64,000 bases of DNA from Streptomyces himalayensis subsp. himalayensis (GCF_013778455.1 NZ_JACEHE010000001.1:620001-684000), one strand, 5' to 3'. Positions 35,996 to 45,398 are shown, numbered from the stretch's first letter. The notes: generated by a model from the sequence alone, not told the origin. Program-made: numbers and translations.

Positions 35996-37411
35996 ATGGC
36001 CAAGGCACTTGTTCTCACGCCGCGCGCGGATGATTTCCCGCGCTGGTACCAGGACCTGATCAACAAGGCCGAGCTCGCCGACAACGGCCCGGTGCGGGGA
36101 ACCATGGTGATCCGGCCGTACGGGTACGGGCTGTGGGAGCGGATGCAGCAGGAGCTGGACGCCCGGATCAAGGCGGCGGGCGCCTCCAACGCCTACTTCC
36201 CGCTCTTCATCCCCCAGTCCTATCTGACCAAGGAGGCCGAGCACGTCGAGGGCTTCGCCCCCGAACTGGCCGTCGTCACGCACGGTGGAGGCAAGGAGCT
36301 CGAGGAGCCGGTCGTCGTACGCCCCACCTCCGAGACGATCGTCAACGCCTCCTTCTCGAAGTGGGTGCAGAGCTACCGTGATCTGCCGCTGCTGATCAAC
36401 CAGTGGGCGAACGTGGTCCGCTGGGAGATGCGGCCGCGGGTCTTCCTGCGAACGACGGAGTTCCTCTGGCAGGAGGGACACACCGCCCATGCCACGTGCG
36501 AGGAGGCCCGGGACTACGCGGCGCACATCCACCGGAACGTGTACGCGGACTTCATGGTGAACGTCCTGGGCATCGACGTCGTCCTCGGCCGCAAGACACC
36601 GAGCGAGCGCTTCGCGGGCGCCGTCAACACCCTCACCCTCGAAGCCATGACGGGCGACGGCAAGGCGCTGCAGATGGGCACGAGCCACGAGCTCGGCCAG
36701 AACTTCGCCCGCGCCTTCAACACCCGGTACCTGTCGAGGGACGGCACGCAGGAGCTCGTCTGGCAGACGTCCTGGGGCTCGTCGACCCGTATGGTCGGCG
36801 GCCTGATCATGGCGCACGGCGACGACGACGGTCTGCGGGTGCCGCCGCGGCTCGCGCCTGTCCAGGCCGTCGTCCTGGCCGTGAAGGACGACCAGGCAGT
36901 TCTGGCCAAGGTGCGTGAGATCGGCAACCGGCTGACGGCCGCGGGCGTACGCGTCCAGGTGGACGACCGCACCGACACCCCGTTCGGCCGCCGCGCCGTC
37001 GACTGGGAGCTCAAGGGCGTTCCGGTCCGCATCGAGATCGGCCCGCGCGATCTGGAGAACGGCACCGCGCTGCTGGCCCGGCGCATCCCCGGAGGCAAGG
37101 AACCGGTCGCGCTCGACTCGCTCGCGGCGCTGGTGCCCGAGGTCCTCGAGGCGGACCAGACGCTGCTGCTGCAGCAGTCGCGAGAGTGGCGCACGTCCCG
37201 TACCAGCGAGGTGGCCGGCGTCGGGGATGCGGTCGAGGTCGCTGCCGCCGGCGGCTGGGCGCGTATCCCCTGGGCCGCCCTCGGCGAGGCCGGCGAGGCC
37301 GAACTCGCCGCACAGGGGGTGACCGTACGGTGTCTGGTCACCGAGGACGGGGCGGTGCCGGAAGCGGATGATGCCCCCGGTACCGTCGCGATCGTGGCGC
37401 GGGCATACTGA
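35996..37411 (+). CDS. proS: Prolyl-tRNA synthetase, archaeal/eukaryotic type (no editing insertion)
   Basis: A class II aminoacyl-tRNA synthetase of 471 residues that charges tRNA-Pro. Motif 2 reads FLRTTEFLWQEGHTAHAT (from about residue 149) and motif 3 GGLIMAHGDDDGLRVPPRLAP (from about 267). Both are of the archaeal/eukaryotic-like class. Only about 115 residues separate them, so the ~180-residue INS editing domain of bacterial-type ProRS is absent. The anticodon-binding domain (VLAVKDDQAVLAKVREIGNRL, VRIEIGPRDLENGTALLARR) and a C-terminal domain follow. ATG 35996 begins MAKALVLTPRADDFPRWYQ. Streptomyces normally carry a bacterial-type proS elsewhere, so this may be a second copy. Confidence 0.92.
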   Translation: MAKALVLTPRADDFPRWYQDLINKAELADNGPVRGTMVIRPYGYGLWERMQQELDARIKAAGASNAYFPLFIPQSYLTKEAEHVEGFAPELAVVTHGGGKELEEPVVVRPTSETIVNASFSKWVQSYRDLPLLINQWANVVRWEMRPRVFLRTTEFLWQEGHTAHATCEEARDYAAHIHRNVYADFMVNVLGIDVVLGRKTPSERFAGAVNTLTLEAMTGDGKALQMGTSHELGQNFARAFNTRYLSRDGTQELVWQTSWGSSTRMVGGLIMAHGDDDGLRVPPRLAPVQAVVLAVKDDQAVLAKVREIGNRLTAAGVRVQVDDRTDTPFGRRAVDWELKGVPVRIEIGPRDLENGTALLARRIPGGKEPVALDSLAALVPEVLEADQTLLLQQSREWRTSRTSEVAGVGDAVEVAAAGGWARIPWAALGEAGEAELAAQGVTVRCLVTEDGAVPEADDAPGTVAIVARAY

Positions 37412-37671
37412 ACCCCCACAGCAGCGCGCAACAGCGACCGAAACGTCACTTGCGCATCGCGAGGCAACTGCTACCCCGGCGCGCCGACACCGGCTACGCG
37501 CCGGGGCGTACGCGCCACTACGTACCACCTTGGCGTGAGCTGTGAGGCTTCTCCGCAGATCAGCGCACCCGCCCTCGTCAGGACGCATGAGCGGCAACTG
37601 ACGGGTACGTGCAAATTATTTGGGATGGCCCGGAATAGGAACACTGGGGCACCCCGGCTCGTTCTCACGAC

Positions 37672-38268
37672 GTGAGCACGACACCACCTGTTCTCGCCGC
37701 AGAGCTGGCACAGGCGTGGGCCGACATTCAGCGGCACCACCCCGAGCTGCCAGACCTCGCCGAGCCCGAATCCCTGATCGGGGAGTCGTCGTCCGCCTGC
37801 GGGCACGAGCTCTCCTTCGAGCGACTGCTCCATGAGGCAGTCCACGGCATCGCCGCCGCGCGCGGAATCCGCGACACCTCGCGCGCCGGCCGGTACCACA
37901 ACCGCAGATTCCTCGCGATCGCCGAGGAGATGGGCCTGGACCACCCGGACGAGCCGCACCCCAGCAGCGGTTTCTCGCTGGTCACGCTCAACCCCGAGGC
38001 GAAGAAGCGCTACCGCCCCACGATCGAGCGGCTGCAGCGCGCCCTCAAGGCGCATTCCGCCGCGACCGCGGGCGACACGGCGCGCAGCTTCCGGGGCCCT
38101 GCCGCCCGGCACGGCTCCTCCGGGGGCGGCGTCCGCGTCAAGGCGGTGTGCGACTGCGGGCGCAATGTGCGGGTCGTCCCGTCCGTCCTCGCCCAGGCGC
38201 CGATCGTCTGCGGAGGCTGCGGCAAGCCCTTCCGCATCCCCGAGGCGGTCGCCGCGGTCGCGAGCTGA
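37672..38268 (+). CDS. SprT-like putative metallopeptidase with zinc ribbon
   Basis: A 198-residue protein with no signal peptide. It has an HExxH motif, H54-E55-A-V-H58 in LLHEAVHGIAAARGI, followed by RYHNRRFLAIAEEMGL, which could give the third ligand. It ends with a zinc-ribbon, CDCGRNVRV...CGGCGKPFRIPE. This order resembles SprT/Spartan-like and phage-type small metallopeptidases. Proteolysis is inferred only from these motifs; the target is unknown. GTG 37672 is the start. It stands alone, 260 bp after proS, and precedes the ribosomal operon by 237 bp. Confidence 0.7.
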   Translation: MSTTPPVLAAELAQAWADIQRHHPELPDLAEPESLIGESSSACGHELSFERLLHEAVHGIAAARGIRDTSRAGRYHNRRFLAIAEEMGLDHPDEPHPSSGFSLVTLNPEAKKRYRPTIERLQRALKAHSAATAGDTARSFRGPAARHGSSGGGVRVKAVCDCGRNVRVVPSVLAQAPIVCGGCGKPFRIPEAVAAVAS

Positions 38269-38505
38269 ACCGTTCCGGGAGCCCGCATGGCGCCGGGACG
38301 GGGCGCCATGCGGGCTGCCCTGATGCGGCACAGGTCCCGGTTCGGCCGCGTCCTTGGCGTATGGCACAATGGCTAGCTGTACTCGACAGCCGCACAGGAC
38401 CCCTCTCTCCTCCGGCTGACGCGTCCATCGGGCATCTCGAGTACCGCAACCCCACGCGGCATCTCGTTGTGCCCAACCACGTCAAGACCAGGAGACACCA
38501 CTCCC

Positions 38506-38925
38506 GTGGCAGTCAAGATCAAGCTGAAGCGTCTGGGCAAGATCCGTTCGCCTCACTACCGCATCGTCGTCGCCGACTCCCGTACCCGCCGTGACGGCCG
38601 GGCCATCGAGGAGATCGGTCTGTACCACCCGGTGCAGAACCCGTCGCGCATCGAGGTCGACGCCGAGCGCGTGGCGTACTGGCTGGGTGTCGGCGCGCAG
38701 CCGACCGAGCCCGTTCTCGCCATTCTCAAGAAGACCGGCGACTGGCAGAAGTTCAAGGGCGAGCCCGCCCCGGCCCCGCTGCTCGTTGCCGAGCCGAAGG
38801 CCACGCGCCCCACCTTCGACGCCCTGGGCGGCGAGGACGAGGCCAAGGGTGAGGCGATCACCCAGAAGAAGAAGGCTGAGAAGAAGGACGAGGCCCCGGC
38901 CGAGTCCGAGTCGACCGAGGCCTGA
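38506..38925 (+). CDS. rpsP: 30S ribosomal protein S16
   Basis: A 139-residue small-subunit protein. The S16 core is residues 1-85 ([37 protein letters not shown]). The C-terminal ~55 residues are a Lys/Glu/Ala-rich extension usual in actinomycetes. GTG 38506 follows AGGAG. The 237-bp region upstream holds no gene and probably a promoter and leader. It begins the operon rpsP-khpA-rimM-trmD-rplS, with khpA 2 nt after its stop. Confidence 0.96.
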   Translation: MAVKIKLKRLGKIRSPHYRIVVADSRTRRDGRAIEEIGLYHPVQNPSRIEVDAERVAYWLGVGAQPTEPVLAILKKTGDWQKFKGEPAPAPLLVAEPKATRPTFDALGGEDEAKGEAITQKKKAEKKDEAPAESESTEA

Positions 38926-38927
38926 GC

Positions 38928-39167
38928 ATGCTCGAGGAGGCTCTCGAGCACCTCGTGAAGGGCATCGTCGACAACCCTGACGATGTGCAGGTGGCCTCGC
39001 GCAACCTGCGTCGCGGGCGCGTGCTCGAGGTCCGGGTCCACCCCGACGACCTCGGCAAGGTGATCGGTCGCAACGGCCGCACCGCGCGCGCCCTGCGCAC
39101 CGTCGTGGGCGCCATCGGCGGCCGCGGTGTCCGCGTCGACCTGGTCGACGTCGACAACGTCCGCTGA
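38928..39167 (+). CDS. khpA: KH-domain RNA-binding protein KhpA
   Basis: A 79-residue single KH domain that binds single-stranded RNA, often paired with KhpB/Jag. The GxxG loop is GRNG in DLGKVIGRNGRTARALRTVV. It starts MLEEALEHLVKGIVDNPDDV. It lies between rpsP and rimM as in most Gram-positives, with a 2-nt gap after rpsP. Confidence 0.94.
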   Translation: MLEEALEHLVKGIVDNPDDVQVASRNLRRGRVLEVRVHPDDLGKVIGRNGRTARALRTVVGAIGGRGVRVDLVDVDNVR

Positions 39168-39278
39168 CGCACAACGCAGCACCGGCTCGGGCCGGGGAGG
39201 GCCACTGGGCCGTCCCCGGCCCGTAGTCGTACGAGCCGCCTGAAGGCTCGCAGTCGTTCCGACAGGAGATCAAGCACA

Positions 39279-39833
39279 GTGCAGCTGGTAGTCGCACGGA
39301 TCGGCCGCGCCCACGGCATCAAGGGCGAGGTCACCGTCGAGGTACGTACCGACGAGCCGGAACTGCGGCTCGCGCCCGGCGCCGTCCTGGCCACCGACCC
39401 GGCCGCCACCGGCCCGCTGACCATCGAGACGGGCCGCGTCCACAGCGGCCGCCTCCTGCTGCGCTTCGAGGGCGTGAACGACCGCAACGCCGCCGAGGCG
39501 CTGCGCAACACGCTCCTGATCGCCGATGTCGACCCGGAGGAACTGCCCGAGGGTGAGGACGAGTACTACGACCACCAGCTGATCGATCTGGACGTGGTCA
39601 CCAAGGACGGCGTGGAGGTCGGCCGGATCACCGAGATCTCGCACCTGCCCTCGCAGGACCTCTTCGTCGTGGAGCGCCCGGACGGCAGCGAAGTCTACGT
39701 GCCGTTCGTCGAGGAGATCGTCACCGAGATCGACCTCGAGGAACAGCGCGCGGTCATCGACCCGCCGCCCGGCCTGATCGACGACCGGGCCGAGATCGCG
39801 TCCTCGCGAGACGATTCTCGAGAAGAGGCGTAA
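39279..39833 (+). CDS. rimM: 16S rRNA processing / 30S maturation factor RimM
   Basis: A 184-residue assembly factor that binds S19 in the 30S head. The N-terminal RimM domain has [17 protein letters not shown]; the C-terminal PRC-barrel has [14 protein letters not shown] and [23 protein letters not shown] 39279 follows AGGAGA. The stop overlaps the trmD start by one base (TAATG). Confidence 0.95.
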   Translation: MQLVVARIGRAHGIKGEVTVEVRTDEPELRLAPGAVLATDPAATGPLTIETGRVHSGRLLLRFEGVNDRNAAEALRNTLLIADVDPEELPEGEDEYYDHQLIDLDVVTKDGVEVGRITEISHLPSQDLFVVERPDGSEVYVPFVEEIVTEIDLEEQRAVIDPPPGLIDDRAEIASSRDDSREEA

Positions 39834-40654
39834 TGCGGCTCGACGTCGTCACGATCTTCCCCGAGTACCTGGAACCGCTGAACGTCTCCCTCGTCGGCAA
39901 GGCACGCGCGCGTGGCCGGCTCGACGTCCGCGTGCACGACCTCCGGCAGTGGACATACGACCGGCACAACACGGTCGACGACACCCCGTACGGCGGCGGC
40001 CCGGGCATGGTCATGAAGACCGAGCCCTGGGGCGACGCACTCGACGACATCACGGCCGAGGGATACGAGACCGGCTCCCACGGCCCGGCCCTGGTCGTCC
40101 CCACGCCCAGCGGGCGCCCCTTCACCCAGGAACTCGCCGTCGAACTCTCCGAGCGGCCCTGGCTGATCTTCACACCCGCCCGGTACGAGGGCATCGACCG
40201 CCGCGTCATCGACGAGTACGCGACCCGCATACCCGTCTACGAGGTGTCCATCGGCGACTACGTGCTCGCCGGCGGCGAGGCGGCCGTCCTGGTCATCACA
40301 GAGGCCGTGGCCAGGCTGCTGCCCGGCGTCCTCGGCAACGCCGAGTCCCACCGCGACGACTCCTTCGCGCCCGGCGCCATGGCCAACCTCCTGGAGGGGC
40401 CCGTCTACACCAAGCCACCCCAGTGGCGCGGCCGCGGCATCCCGGACGTCCTGCTCAGCGGCCACCACGGCAAGATCGCCCGCTGGCGCAGGGACGAGGC
40501 GCTGCGGCGCACGACACGCAACCGGCCCGACCTGATCGAGCGCTGCGACCCGTCGGCGTTCGACAAGAAGGACCGCGAAATGCTCTCGATCCTGGGCTGG
40601 GCACCCGGGCCGGACGGTCGATTTTGGCGCAGGCCAGAGGCCGTGGAAGAATAG
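39833..40654 (+). CDS. trmD: tRNA (guanine(37)-N(1))-methyltransferase TrmD
   Basis: A 273-residue SPOUT-class enzyme that makes m1G37 next to the anticodon to prevent frameshifting. It shows [13 protein letters not shown] near the N-terminus. The trefoil-knot SAM site is [15 protein letters not shown] and [13 protein letters not shown]. The gene carries one exact CACGCGCGCGTG (39903-39914, encoding ARARG). Translation is coupled to rimM. rplS follows after 140 bp with its own ribosome site. Confidence 0.96.
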   Translation: MRLDVVTIFPEYLEPLNVSLVGKARARGRLDVRVHDLRQWTYDRHNTVDDTPYGGGPGMVMKTEPWGDALDDITAEGYETGSHGPALVVPTPSGRPFTQELAVELSERPWLIFTPARYEGIDRRVIDEYATRIPVYEVSIGDYVLAGGEAAVLVITEAVARLLPGVLGNAESHRDDSFAPGAMANLLEGPVYTKPPQWRGRGIPDVLLSGHHGKIARWRRDEALRRTTRNRPDLIERCDPSAFDKKDREMLSILGWAPGPDGRFWRRPEAVEE

Positions 40655-40794
40655 ACCGCTGTTGTGCGTCGTCCGGCGTGCGCCCCTGCCACAGGGGGAC
40701 ACGACGCCCGCCACCGACGACCCACGGCACTCGCACTCCCAACCAACGACATCCCGTTGATGACCTGTGGCATCAGCGAAGAAAGCAGACGATC

Positions 40795-41145
40795 ATGTCT
40801 CACCTGCTCGACTCCGTCGACAGCGCGTCGCTGCGCAGCGACATCCCGGCCTTCCGCCCGGGTGACACCATCAACGTCCACGTGCGCGTCATCGAGGGCA
40901 ACCGCTCCCGTGTGCAGCAGTTCAAGGGCGTTGTGATCCGTCGCCAGGGCTCCGGTGTCCGTGAGACCTTCACGGTCCGCAAGGTCTCGTTCTCTGTCGG
41001 CGTCGAGCGCACTTTCCCGGTGCACACCCCGATCGTCGAGAAGATCGAGCTCGTCACCCGCGGTGACGTGCGCCGCGCCAAGCTGTACTACCTGCGCGAC
41101 CTGCGCGGCAAGGCGGCGAAGATCAAGGAGAAGCGCGAGAGCTGA
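40795..41145 (+). CDS. rplS: 50S ribosomal protein L19
   Basis: A 116-residue protein at the 30S-50S interface. It is recognisable by [26 protein letters not shown] and [22 protein letters not shown], with a basic C-terminus. ATG 40795 is the start. It closes the rpsP-trmD-rplS operon and precedes four signal peptidase genes in the same direction. Confidence 0.96.
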   Translation: MSHLLDSVDSASLRSDIPAFRPGDTINVHVRVIEGNRSRVQQFKGVVIRRQGSGVRETFTVRKVSFSVGVERTFPVHTPIVEKIELVTRGDVRRAKLYYLRDLRGKAAKIKEKRES

Positions 41146-41204
41146 GCTCCCGCGAACAAGGCGTAAACGGGCGTCACAGCGGGGCCGGATACCATCTGGC
41201 CCCG

Positions 41205-41978
41205 ATGGACACCGCAGAACAGCCGACGGAGCGCGACCGCTCCTCCCGCCCTTCCCAGTCCGAGGAGATCTCGGATCCGGAGGGGCCGGAGGAACGGTCG
41301 CGTTCTGCGTTGGGGGCCACCGTGTCGGCACCCGCCGCGTCGACACCCGCCGCGTCCGCCCCCACTGCGCCGGGGGCCGCAATCACGCAGTGGCTGCCCG
41401 GCGGACGACTCACCCTGACCGCGCTGCTCTGCCTGGTCTTTCTGCTGCTGTTCAGCCGATTTGTGATGCAACCGTTCCAGATCCCCAGCAGTTCCATGGA
41501 ACCCGCGTTCCAGGTAGGGGACCGCGTACTCGTGAACAAGTTGGCGTACCGTTTCGGTTCTGAGCCGCTCCGTGGTGACGTCGTGGTCTTCGACGGCACC
41601 GGGTACTTCGGCGACGCCGACTACATCAAGCGAGTCGTGGGCATAGGGGGAGACCATGTGGTCTGCTGCGACAGGCAGGGGAGGATCGAGGTGAACGACC
41701 GGTCGGTGGACGAGACGTACCTCTACCCGGGAGACACCCCCTCGCAGGTCACATTTGACGTCGTCGTGCCCGACGGCAGACTTTTCGTGCTCGGCGACCA
41801 CCGCAGCGACTCGAGCGACTCCCGCGACCACCTCGGATCGCCCGGCGGCGGCATGGTCCCCGTCGACGACGTGATCGGAAGAGCCGACTGGATCGGCTGG
41901 CCCGTCGACCACTGGACCTCCCTCCAGCGTCCGGACGTCTTCGCGCGCGTGCCCGCTTCCGGCGGTGCGCATGGGTAG
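41205..41978 (+). CDS. sipW: Type I signal peptidase (SipW-like)
   Basis: A 257-residue membrane serine protease that removes signal peptides from exported proteins. A 65-residue Ser/Ala/Pro-rich cytoplasmic N-terminus precedes one membrane helix (LTALLCLVFLLLFSRFVM). The catalytic Ser is in PSSSMEP and the Lys in YIKRVVGIGGD; box E is LGDHRSDSSDSRDH. There is no C-terminal helix, unlike its neighbours, as I recall for S. lividans SipW. It is first of four adjacent paralogues. Its stop overlaps the sipX start by 8 bp. Confidence 0.92.
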   Translation: MDTAEQPTERDRSSRPSQSEEISDPEGPEERSRSALGATVSAPAASTPAASAPTAPGAAITQWLPGGRLTLTALLCLVFLLLFSRFVMQPFQIPSSSMEPAFQVGDRVLVNKLAYRFGSEPLRGDVVVFDGTGYFGDADYIKRVVGIGGDHVVCCDRQGRIEVNDRSVDETYLYPGDTPSQVTFDVVVPDGRLFVLGDHRSDSSDSRDHLGSPGGGMVPVDDVIGRADWIGWPVDHWTSLQRPDVFARVPASGGAHG

Positions 41979-43044
41979 CCGCGGACGCCCGCGCGCCAGC
42001 CACCGCGCCGACACCAGGCTGCCCACCGGGTCCCGGCCCACCAGCGGCCCCGTACTGCCGGGCCGCGCCGAACGGCGCAGGCTCGCCCGCAAGGTCAAGC
42101 GGCGCCGACGGCGCTCCGCGCTGAAGGAGATCCCTCTCCTCGTAGGTGTCGCCCTGCTGATAGCCCTCGTCCTGAAGACCTTCCTCGTGCAGGCCTTCGT
42201 GATCCCGTCGGGCTCCATGGAGCAGACCATCAAGATCGGTGACCGGGTTCTCGTCGACAAGCTGACCCCGTGGTTCGGTGCGAAGCCGGAGCGCGGCGAC
42301 GTCGTCGTCTTCAAGGACCCCGCGAAGTGGCTCGAGCAGGAGCAGAGCCAGCAGACGAACGATCCCGTGGGGGTCAAGCAGGTCAAGCAGGGGCTAACCT
42401 TCATCGGCCTGCTGCCATCCGACGACGAACGGGACCTGATCAAGCGTGTCGTCGCGGTCGGCGGCGACACGGTGAAGTGCTGCGACGAGCAGGGGCGGGT
42501 CACCGTCAACGGCGTCCCGCTGAACGAGCCGTACATCCACCCCGGCAACAAGCCGTCGGTGCTGGAGTTCGAGGTGCGCGTCCCTCAGGGGCGCCTCTGG
42601 GTGATGGGCGACCACCGGGCGAACTCCGCGGACTCCCGCTACCACCGGGACGAGCGCTTCAGCGGCACCGTCTCCGAGGACGAGGTCGTCGGCCGCGCGC
42701 TCGTCATCGCGTGGCCCGTCAACCACTGGCGCAGACTGGAAGAGCCGGAGACGTACGCGTCCGTGCCCGACGCGAGCAGCGGAACGACCACCGCGCTCGG
42801 GCCGTCGCATAGGCTGGCGTCCGCGGATCTCAACGGATTGATCCCGCTCCCGAGCCCTGCGGAACTCCCGCTCGTTATGGGAGTGGTAGGCCTGCGTCGT
42901 ACGGGACGTGGGCCGCGGCACGGAGTGAGGAGTGGATGTGGGGGATTTGGCGGTCGGCGCACGGTCCGGACACGACGGCCCGGAGGACCAGCCAGGGCGT
43001 CCCGGCCGGCCGGGTGCGGCAGACGGCGTGATCCCCGGGCATGA
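41971..43044 (+). CDS. sipX: Type I signal peptidase (SipX-like)
   Basis: A signal peptidase with an Arg/Lys-rich N-terminus (RRLARKVKRRRRRSALKE), one clear membrane helix (IPLLVGVALLIALVLKTFLV), catalytic Ser in PSGSMEQ, Lys in DLIKRVVAVGGD and box E MGDHRANSADSRYHRDE. ATG 41971 (GTG 41965 is also in frame). The frame stays open to 43044, giving 357 residues and overlapping sipY by 113 bp. The last ~38 residues are Arg/Gly-rich without domain character, and orthologues I recall are about 320 residues. A small frameshift or a natural overlap are both possible. Confidence 0.9.
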   Translation: MGSRGRPRASHRADTRLPTGSRPTSGPVLPGRAERRRLARKVKRRRRRSALKEIPLLVGVALLIALVLKTFLVQAFVIPSGSMEQTIKIGDRVLVDKLTPWFGAKPERGDVVVFKDPAKWLEQEQSQQTNDPVGVKQVKQGLTFIGLLPSDDERDLIKRVVAVGGDTVKCCDEQGRVTVNGVPLNEPYIHPGNKPSVLEFEVRVPQGRLWVMGDHRANSADSRYHRDERFSGTVSEDEVVGRALVIAWPVNHWRRLEEPETYASVPDASSGTTTALGPSHRLASADLNGLIPLPSPAELPLVMGVVGLRRTGRGPRHGVRSGCGGFGGRRTVRTRRPGGPARASRPAGCGRRRDPRA

Positions 43045-43933
43045 GACCGGAAGCGGCGGCAGCGGTGACGGTGACGGCGGAGACGGCGGCGCCGGAGGGG
43101 GCGGCGGTCGTCCCGGCGGCTCGGGCAGGCGCGGTGGGCAGCCGAAGAAGCCGCGTTCCTTCTGGAAGGAGCTCCCGCTCCTCATCGGTATCGCGCTGCT
43201 GCTCGCGCTGCTGATCAAGACCTTCCTGGTGCAGGCGTTCTCGATCCCCTCGGACTCCATGCAGAACACGCTGCAGCGGGGCGACCGGGTGCTGGTCGAC
43301 AAGCTGACCCCGTGGTTCGGTTCGGAGCCGGAGCGCGGTGAGGTCGTCGTCTTCCATGACCCGGACAACTGGCTGGCGGGCGAGCCGACCCCCACGCCGA
43401 ACCCGGTGCAGAAGTTCCTCGGCTGGATCGGTCTGATGCCGTCCGCGGAGGAGAAGGACCTCATCAAGCGGGTCGTCGCCGTGGGCGGCGACACCGTCGA
43501 GTGCAAGGGCACGGGCCCGCTCAGGGTCAACGGCAAGGTGCTGAACGAGCCCTACATCTACCCCACGAACACCCCGTGCAGCATGGACGACCAGGGGGGC
43601 CAGTTCAAGATCACGGTACCCAAGGGCAAAATCTGGGTCATGGGTGACCACCGGCAGAACTCGCTGGACTCCCGGTACCACCAGAGCGACTCCAACGGCG
43701 GAGCCGTCCCCGTGGACAACGTCGTGGGCCGCGCCGTCGTGGTCGCCTGGCCGCCCACCCGCTGGGCCACGCTGCCGGTTCCCGACACCTTCGACCAGCC
43801 GGGTATCAACGCTGCCCTGGGTGCGGCTCCCGGGGCTCTGGGGCTGGCGGGCGCCGTGCCGCTCGTGATGTGGCGGCGGAGGCGGGTTGCCTCCGGTAAC
43901 TCCGGGGTTTCTGGAGTGGGTACCGCCGGGTAG
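42932..43933 (+). CDS. sipY: Type I signal peptidase (SipY-like)
   Basis: A 333-residue signal peptidase with a ~70-residue Gly-rich cytoplasmic N-terminus, a membrane helix (LPLLIGIALLLALLIKTFLV), catalytic Ser in PSDSMQNT, Lys in DLIKRVVAVGGD and box E MGDHRQNSLDSRYH. A second hydrophobic segment near the C-terminus (GALGLAGAVPLVMW) is followed by RRRR. GTG 42932 or GTG 42938 may start it; GAGGAG favours 42938. It overlaps the end of the sipX frame. Confidence 0.92.
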   Translation: MDVGDLAVGARSGHDGPEDQPGRPGRPGAADGVIPGHETGSGGSGDGDGGDGGAGGGGGRPGGSGRRGGQPKKPRSFWKELPLLIGIALLLALLIKTFLVQAFSIPSDSMQNTLQRGDRVLVDKLTPWFGSEPERGEVVVFHDPDNWLAGEPTPTPNPVQKFLGWIGLMPSAEEKDLIKRVVAVGGDTVECKGTGPLRVNGKVLNEPYIYPTNTPCSMDDQGGQFKITVPKGKIWVMGDHRQNSLDSRYHQSDSNGGAVPVDNVVGRAVVVAWPPTRWATLPVPDTFDQPGINAALGAAPGALGLAGAVPLVMWRRRRVASGNSGVSGVGTAG

Positions 43934-44014
43934 GGTGCCGTCCCAGATCACCGATCTTCCGCGGCCCGGACGACGTGCCGCGAGGTCGAGTCTCCGACGT
44001 GGGAGAGCACTGGG

Positions 44015-44770
44015 ATGAGCAGGACAAGTCGTACAGGCGAGGGCCCCGGCCGGCTCGGCAGCGTGCTGTCAGGGCTGGCCGTGGCCCTCGGCTGTGTGCT
44101 CTTCCTCGGAGGGTTCGTCTGGGGCGCGATCGTGTACCAGCCGTACACCGTGCCGACCGACTCGATGGCCCCCACGATCAGCGCGGGCGACCGCGTGCTG
44201 GCGCAGCGCATCGACGGCAGCCAGGTGCAGCGCGGCGACGTCGTCGTCTTCAGCCAGGCCTCCTGGGGCGACCTGCCCATGGTCAAGCGTGTGGTGGCCG
44301 TGGGCGGCGACAAGATCGCCTGCTGCACCGACGGGAAGCTGACGGTCAACGGCAAGGAGATCGACGAGCCGTATCTCGCCAAGGGCACCGAGGCGGAAGC
44401 AACCGGCATCCCGGCCACCACGGTGCCCAAGGGGCGGCTCTTCCTACTGGGCGACGAGCGCAGCGGCTCGCTGGACTCGACCGCCCACCTCCAGGAGGTG
44501 GGCAACGGTTCCGTGCCGCGCAGCGCGGTGGCGGCCCGCGTCGACGCTGTTGCCTGGCCGCTCGACGGCATGCTCATACGGCCCACGGGGTTCGAGGCGC
44601 TGCCCGGCGGCATCTCACAGCCGGGACCGCTGCGGCTCATGCTCGCCGCGGTGGCAGCGGGGGCCGTGCTCGTCCTTGGCGGGGCCGCGTACGGGCCGGT
44701 GGCCGCCCGCCTGGGGCGCAGCCGTGGCCGCAGTGGCGCCGGGCGGAGGGAGCCTGTGCGTGTCCGCTGA
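44015..44770 (+). CDS. sipZ: Type I signal peptidase (SipZ-like)
   Basis: A 251-residue signal peptidase, more diverged than sipX and sipY. N-terminal helix VLSGLAVALGCVLFLGGFVW, catalytic Ser in PTDSMAPT, Lys in MVKRVVAVGGD, box E LGDERSGSLDST, and a C-terminal helix (LMLAAVAAGAVLVLGGAAYG) followed by basic residues. It is last of the four-gene cluster, with 81 bp after sipY. The NUDIX gene overlaps its end by 11 bp, matching the S. lividans sip-mutT arrangement. Confidence 0.93.
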   Translation: MSRTSRTGEGPGRLGSVLSGLAVALGCVLFLGGFVWGAIVYQPYTVPTDSMAPTISAGDRVLAQRIDGSQVQRGDVVVFSQASWGDLPMVKRVVAVGGDKIACCTDGKLTVNGKEIDEPYLAKGTEAEATGIPATTVPKGRLFLLGDERSGSLDSTAHLQEVGNGSVPRSAVAARVDAVAWPLDGMLIRPTGFEALPGGISQPGPLRLMLAAVAAGAVLVLGGAAYGPVAARLGRSRGRSGAGRREPVRVR

Positions 44771-45398
44771 GGTGAGGGCCGGGTCGGGCGGCACTGGGCC
44801 AGACGGCAGCGGAGCGTTCGAGCCGGGGCAAGTGAACGGCGTGTTCGAGCCCGGTGCGGTGGCTGGTGGCGGTGTCAGCGAGCCAGGTGCCGGAAGAGGA
44901 GGGCCGGGGGAGCCCATGCCGTGGCGGAAAGTGGCGCGCGTCGTGCTGCTCGACCCGCAGGGGCGGATCCTTCTGCTGCACGGTCACGAGCCGGGTGATC
45001 CGGCGGACGACTGGTGGTTCACACCCGGCGGCGGGGTGGAGGGCGACGAGACCCGCGACCAGGCGGCACTGCGCGAGCTCGCGGAGGAGACTGGCATCAC
45101 GGAGGTCGCGCTGGGGCCGGTGCTGTGGCAGCGGACCTGCTCCTTCCCCTTCGCCGGGCAGCGCTGGAACCAGGACGAGTGGTACTACCTGGGTCGTACG
45201 ACGCAGACGGCGACCGCGGCGACCGGGCTCACTGAGCTGGAGCGGCGCAGTGTTGCCGGAGCCCGTTGGTGGACGTGCCAGGAACTGACCGAGGCACATG
45301 AGACGGTGTATCCGACCAAACTCGCCGAGCTGTTCCGCAGACTGCTCGACGAGGGTCCTCCTGACCGGCCCGAGGTTCTGGACACCGAAATCGTCTAG
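44760..45398 (+). CDS. NUDIX hydrolase
   Basis: A 212-residue pyrophosphohydrolase-family protein; the substrate is unknown. The Nudix box GGVEGDETRDQAALRELAEETGI fits GX5EX7REUXEEXGU. The N-terminal ~55 residues are a Gly/Pro linker with no domain. GTG 44760, preceded by GGAGGGA, is taken as the start, overlapping sipZ; GTG 44772 or a later start before PWRKVARVVLLD are possible. It is co-transcribed with the signal peptidases by position, but no functional link is evident. Confidence 0.88.
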   Translation: MSAEVRAGSGGTGPDGSGAFEPGQVNGVFEPGAVAGGGVSEPGAGRGGPGEPMPWRKVARVVLLDPQGRILLLHGHEPGDPADDWWFTPGGGVEGDETRDQAALRELAEETGITEVALGPVLWQRTCSFPFAGQRWNQDEWYYLGRTTQTATAATGLTELERRSVAGARWWTCQELTEAHETVYPTKLAELFRRLLDEGPPDRPEVLDTEIV

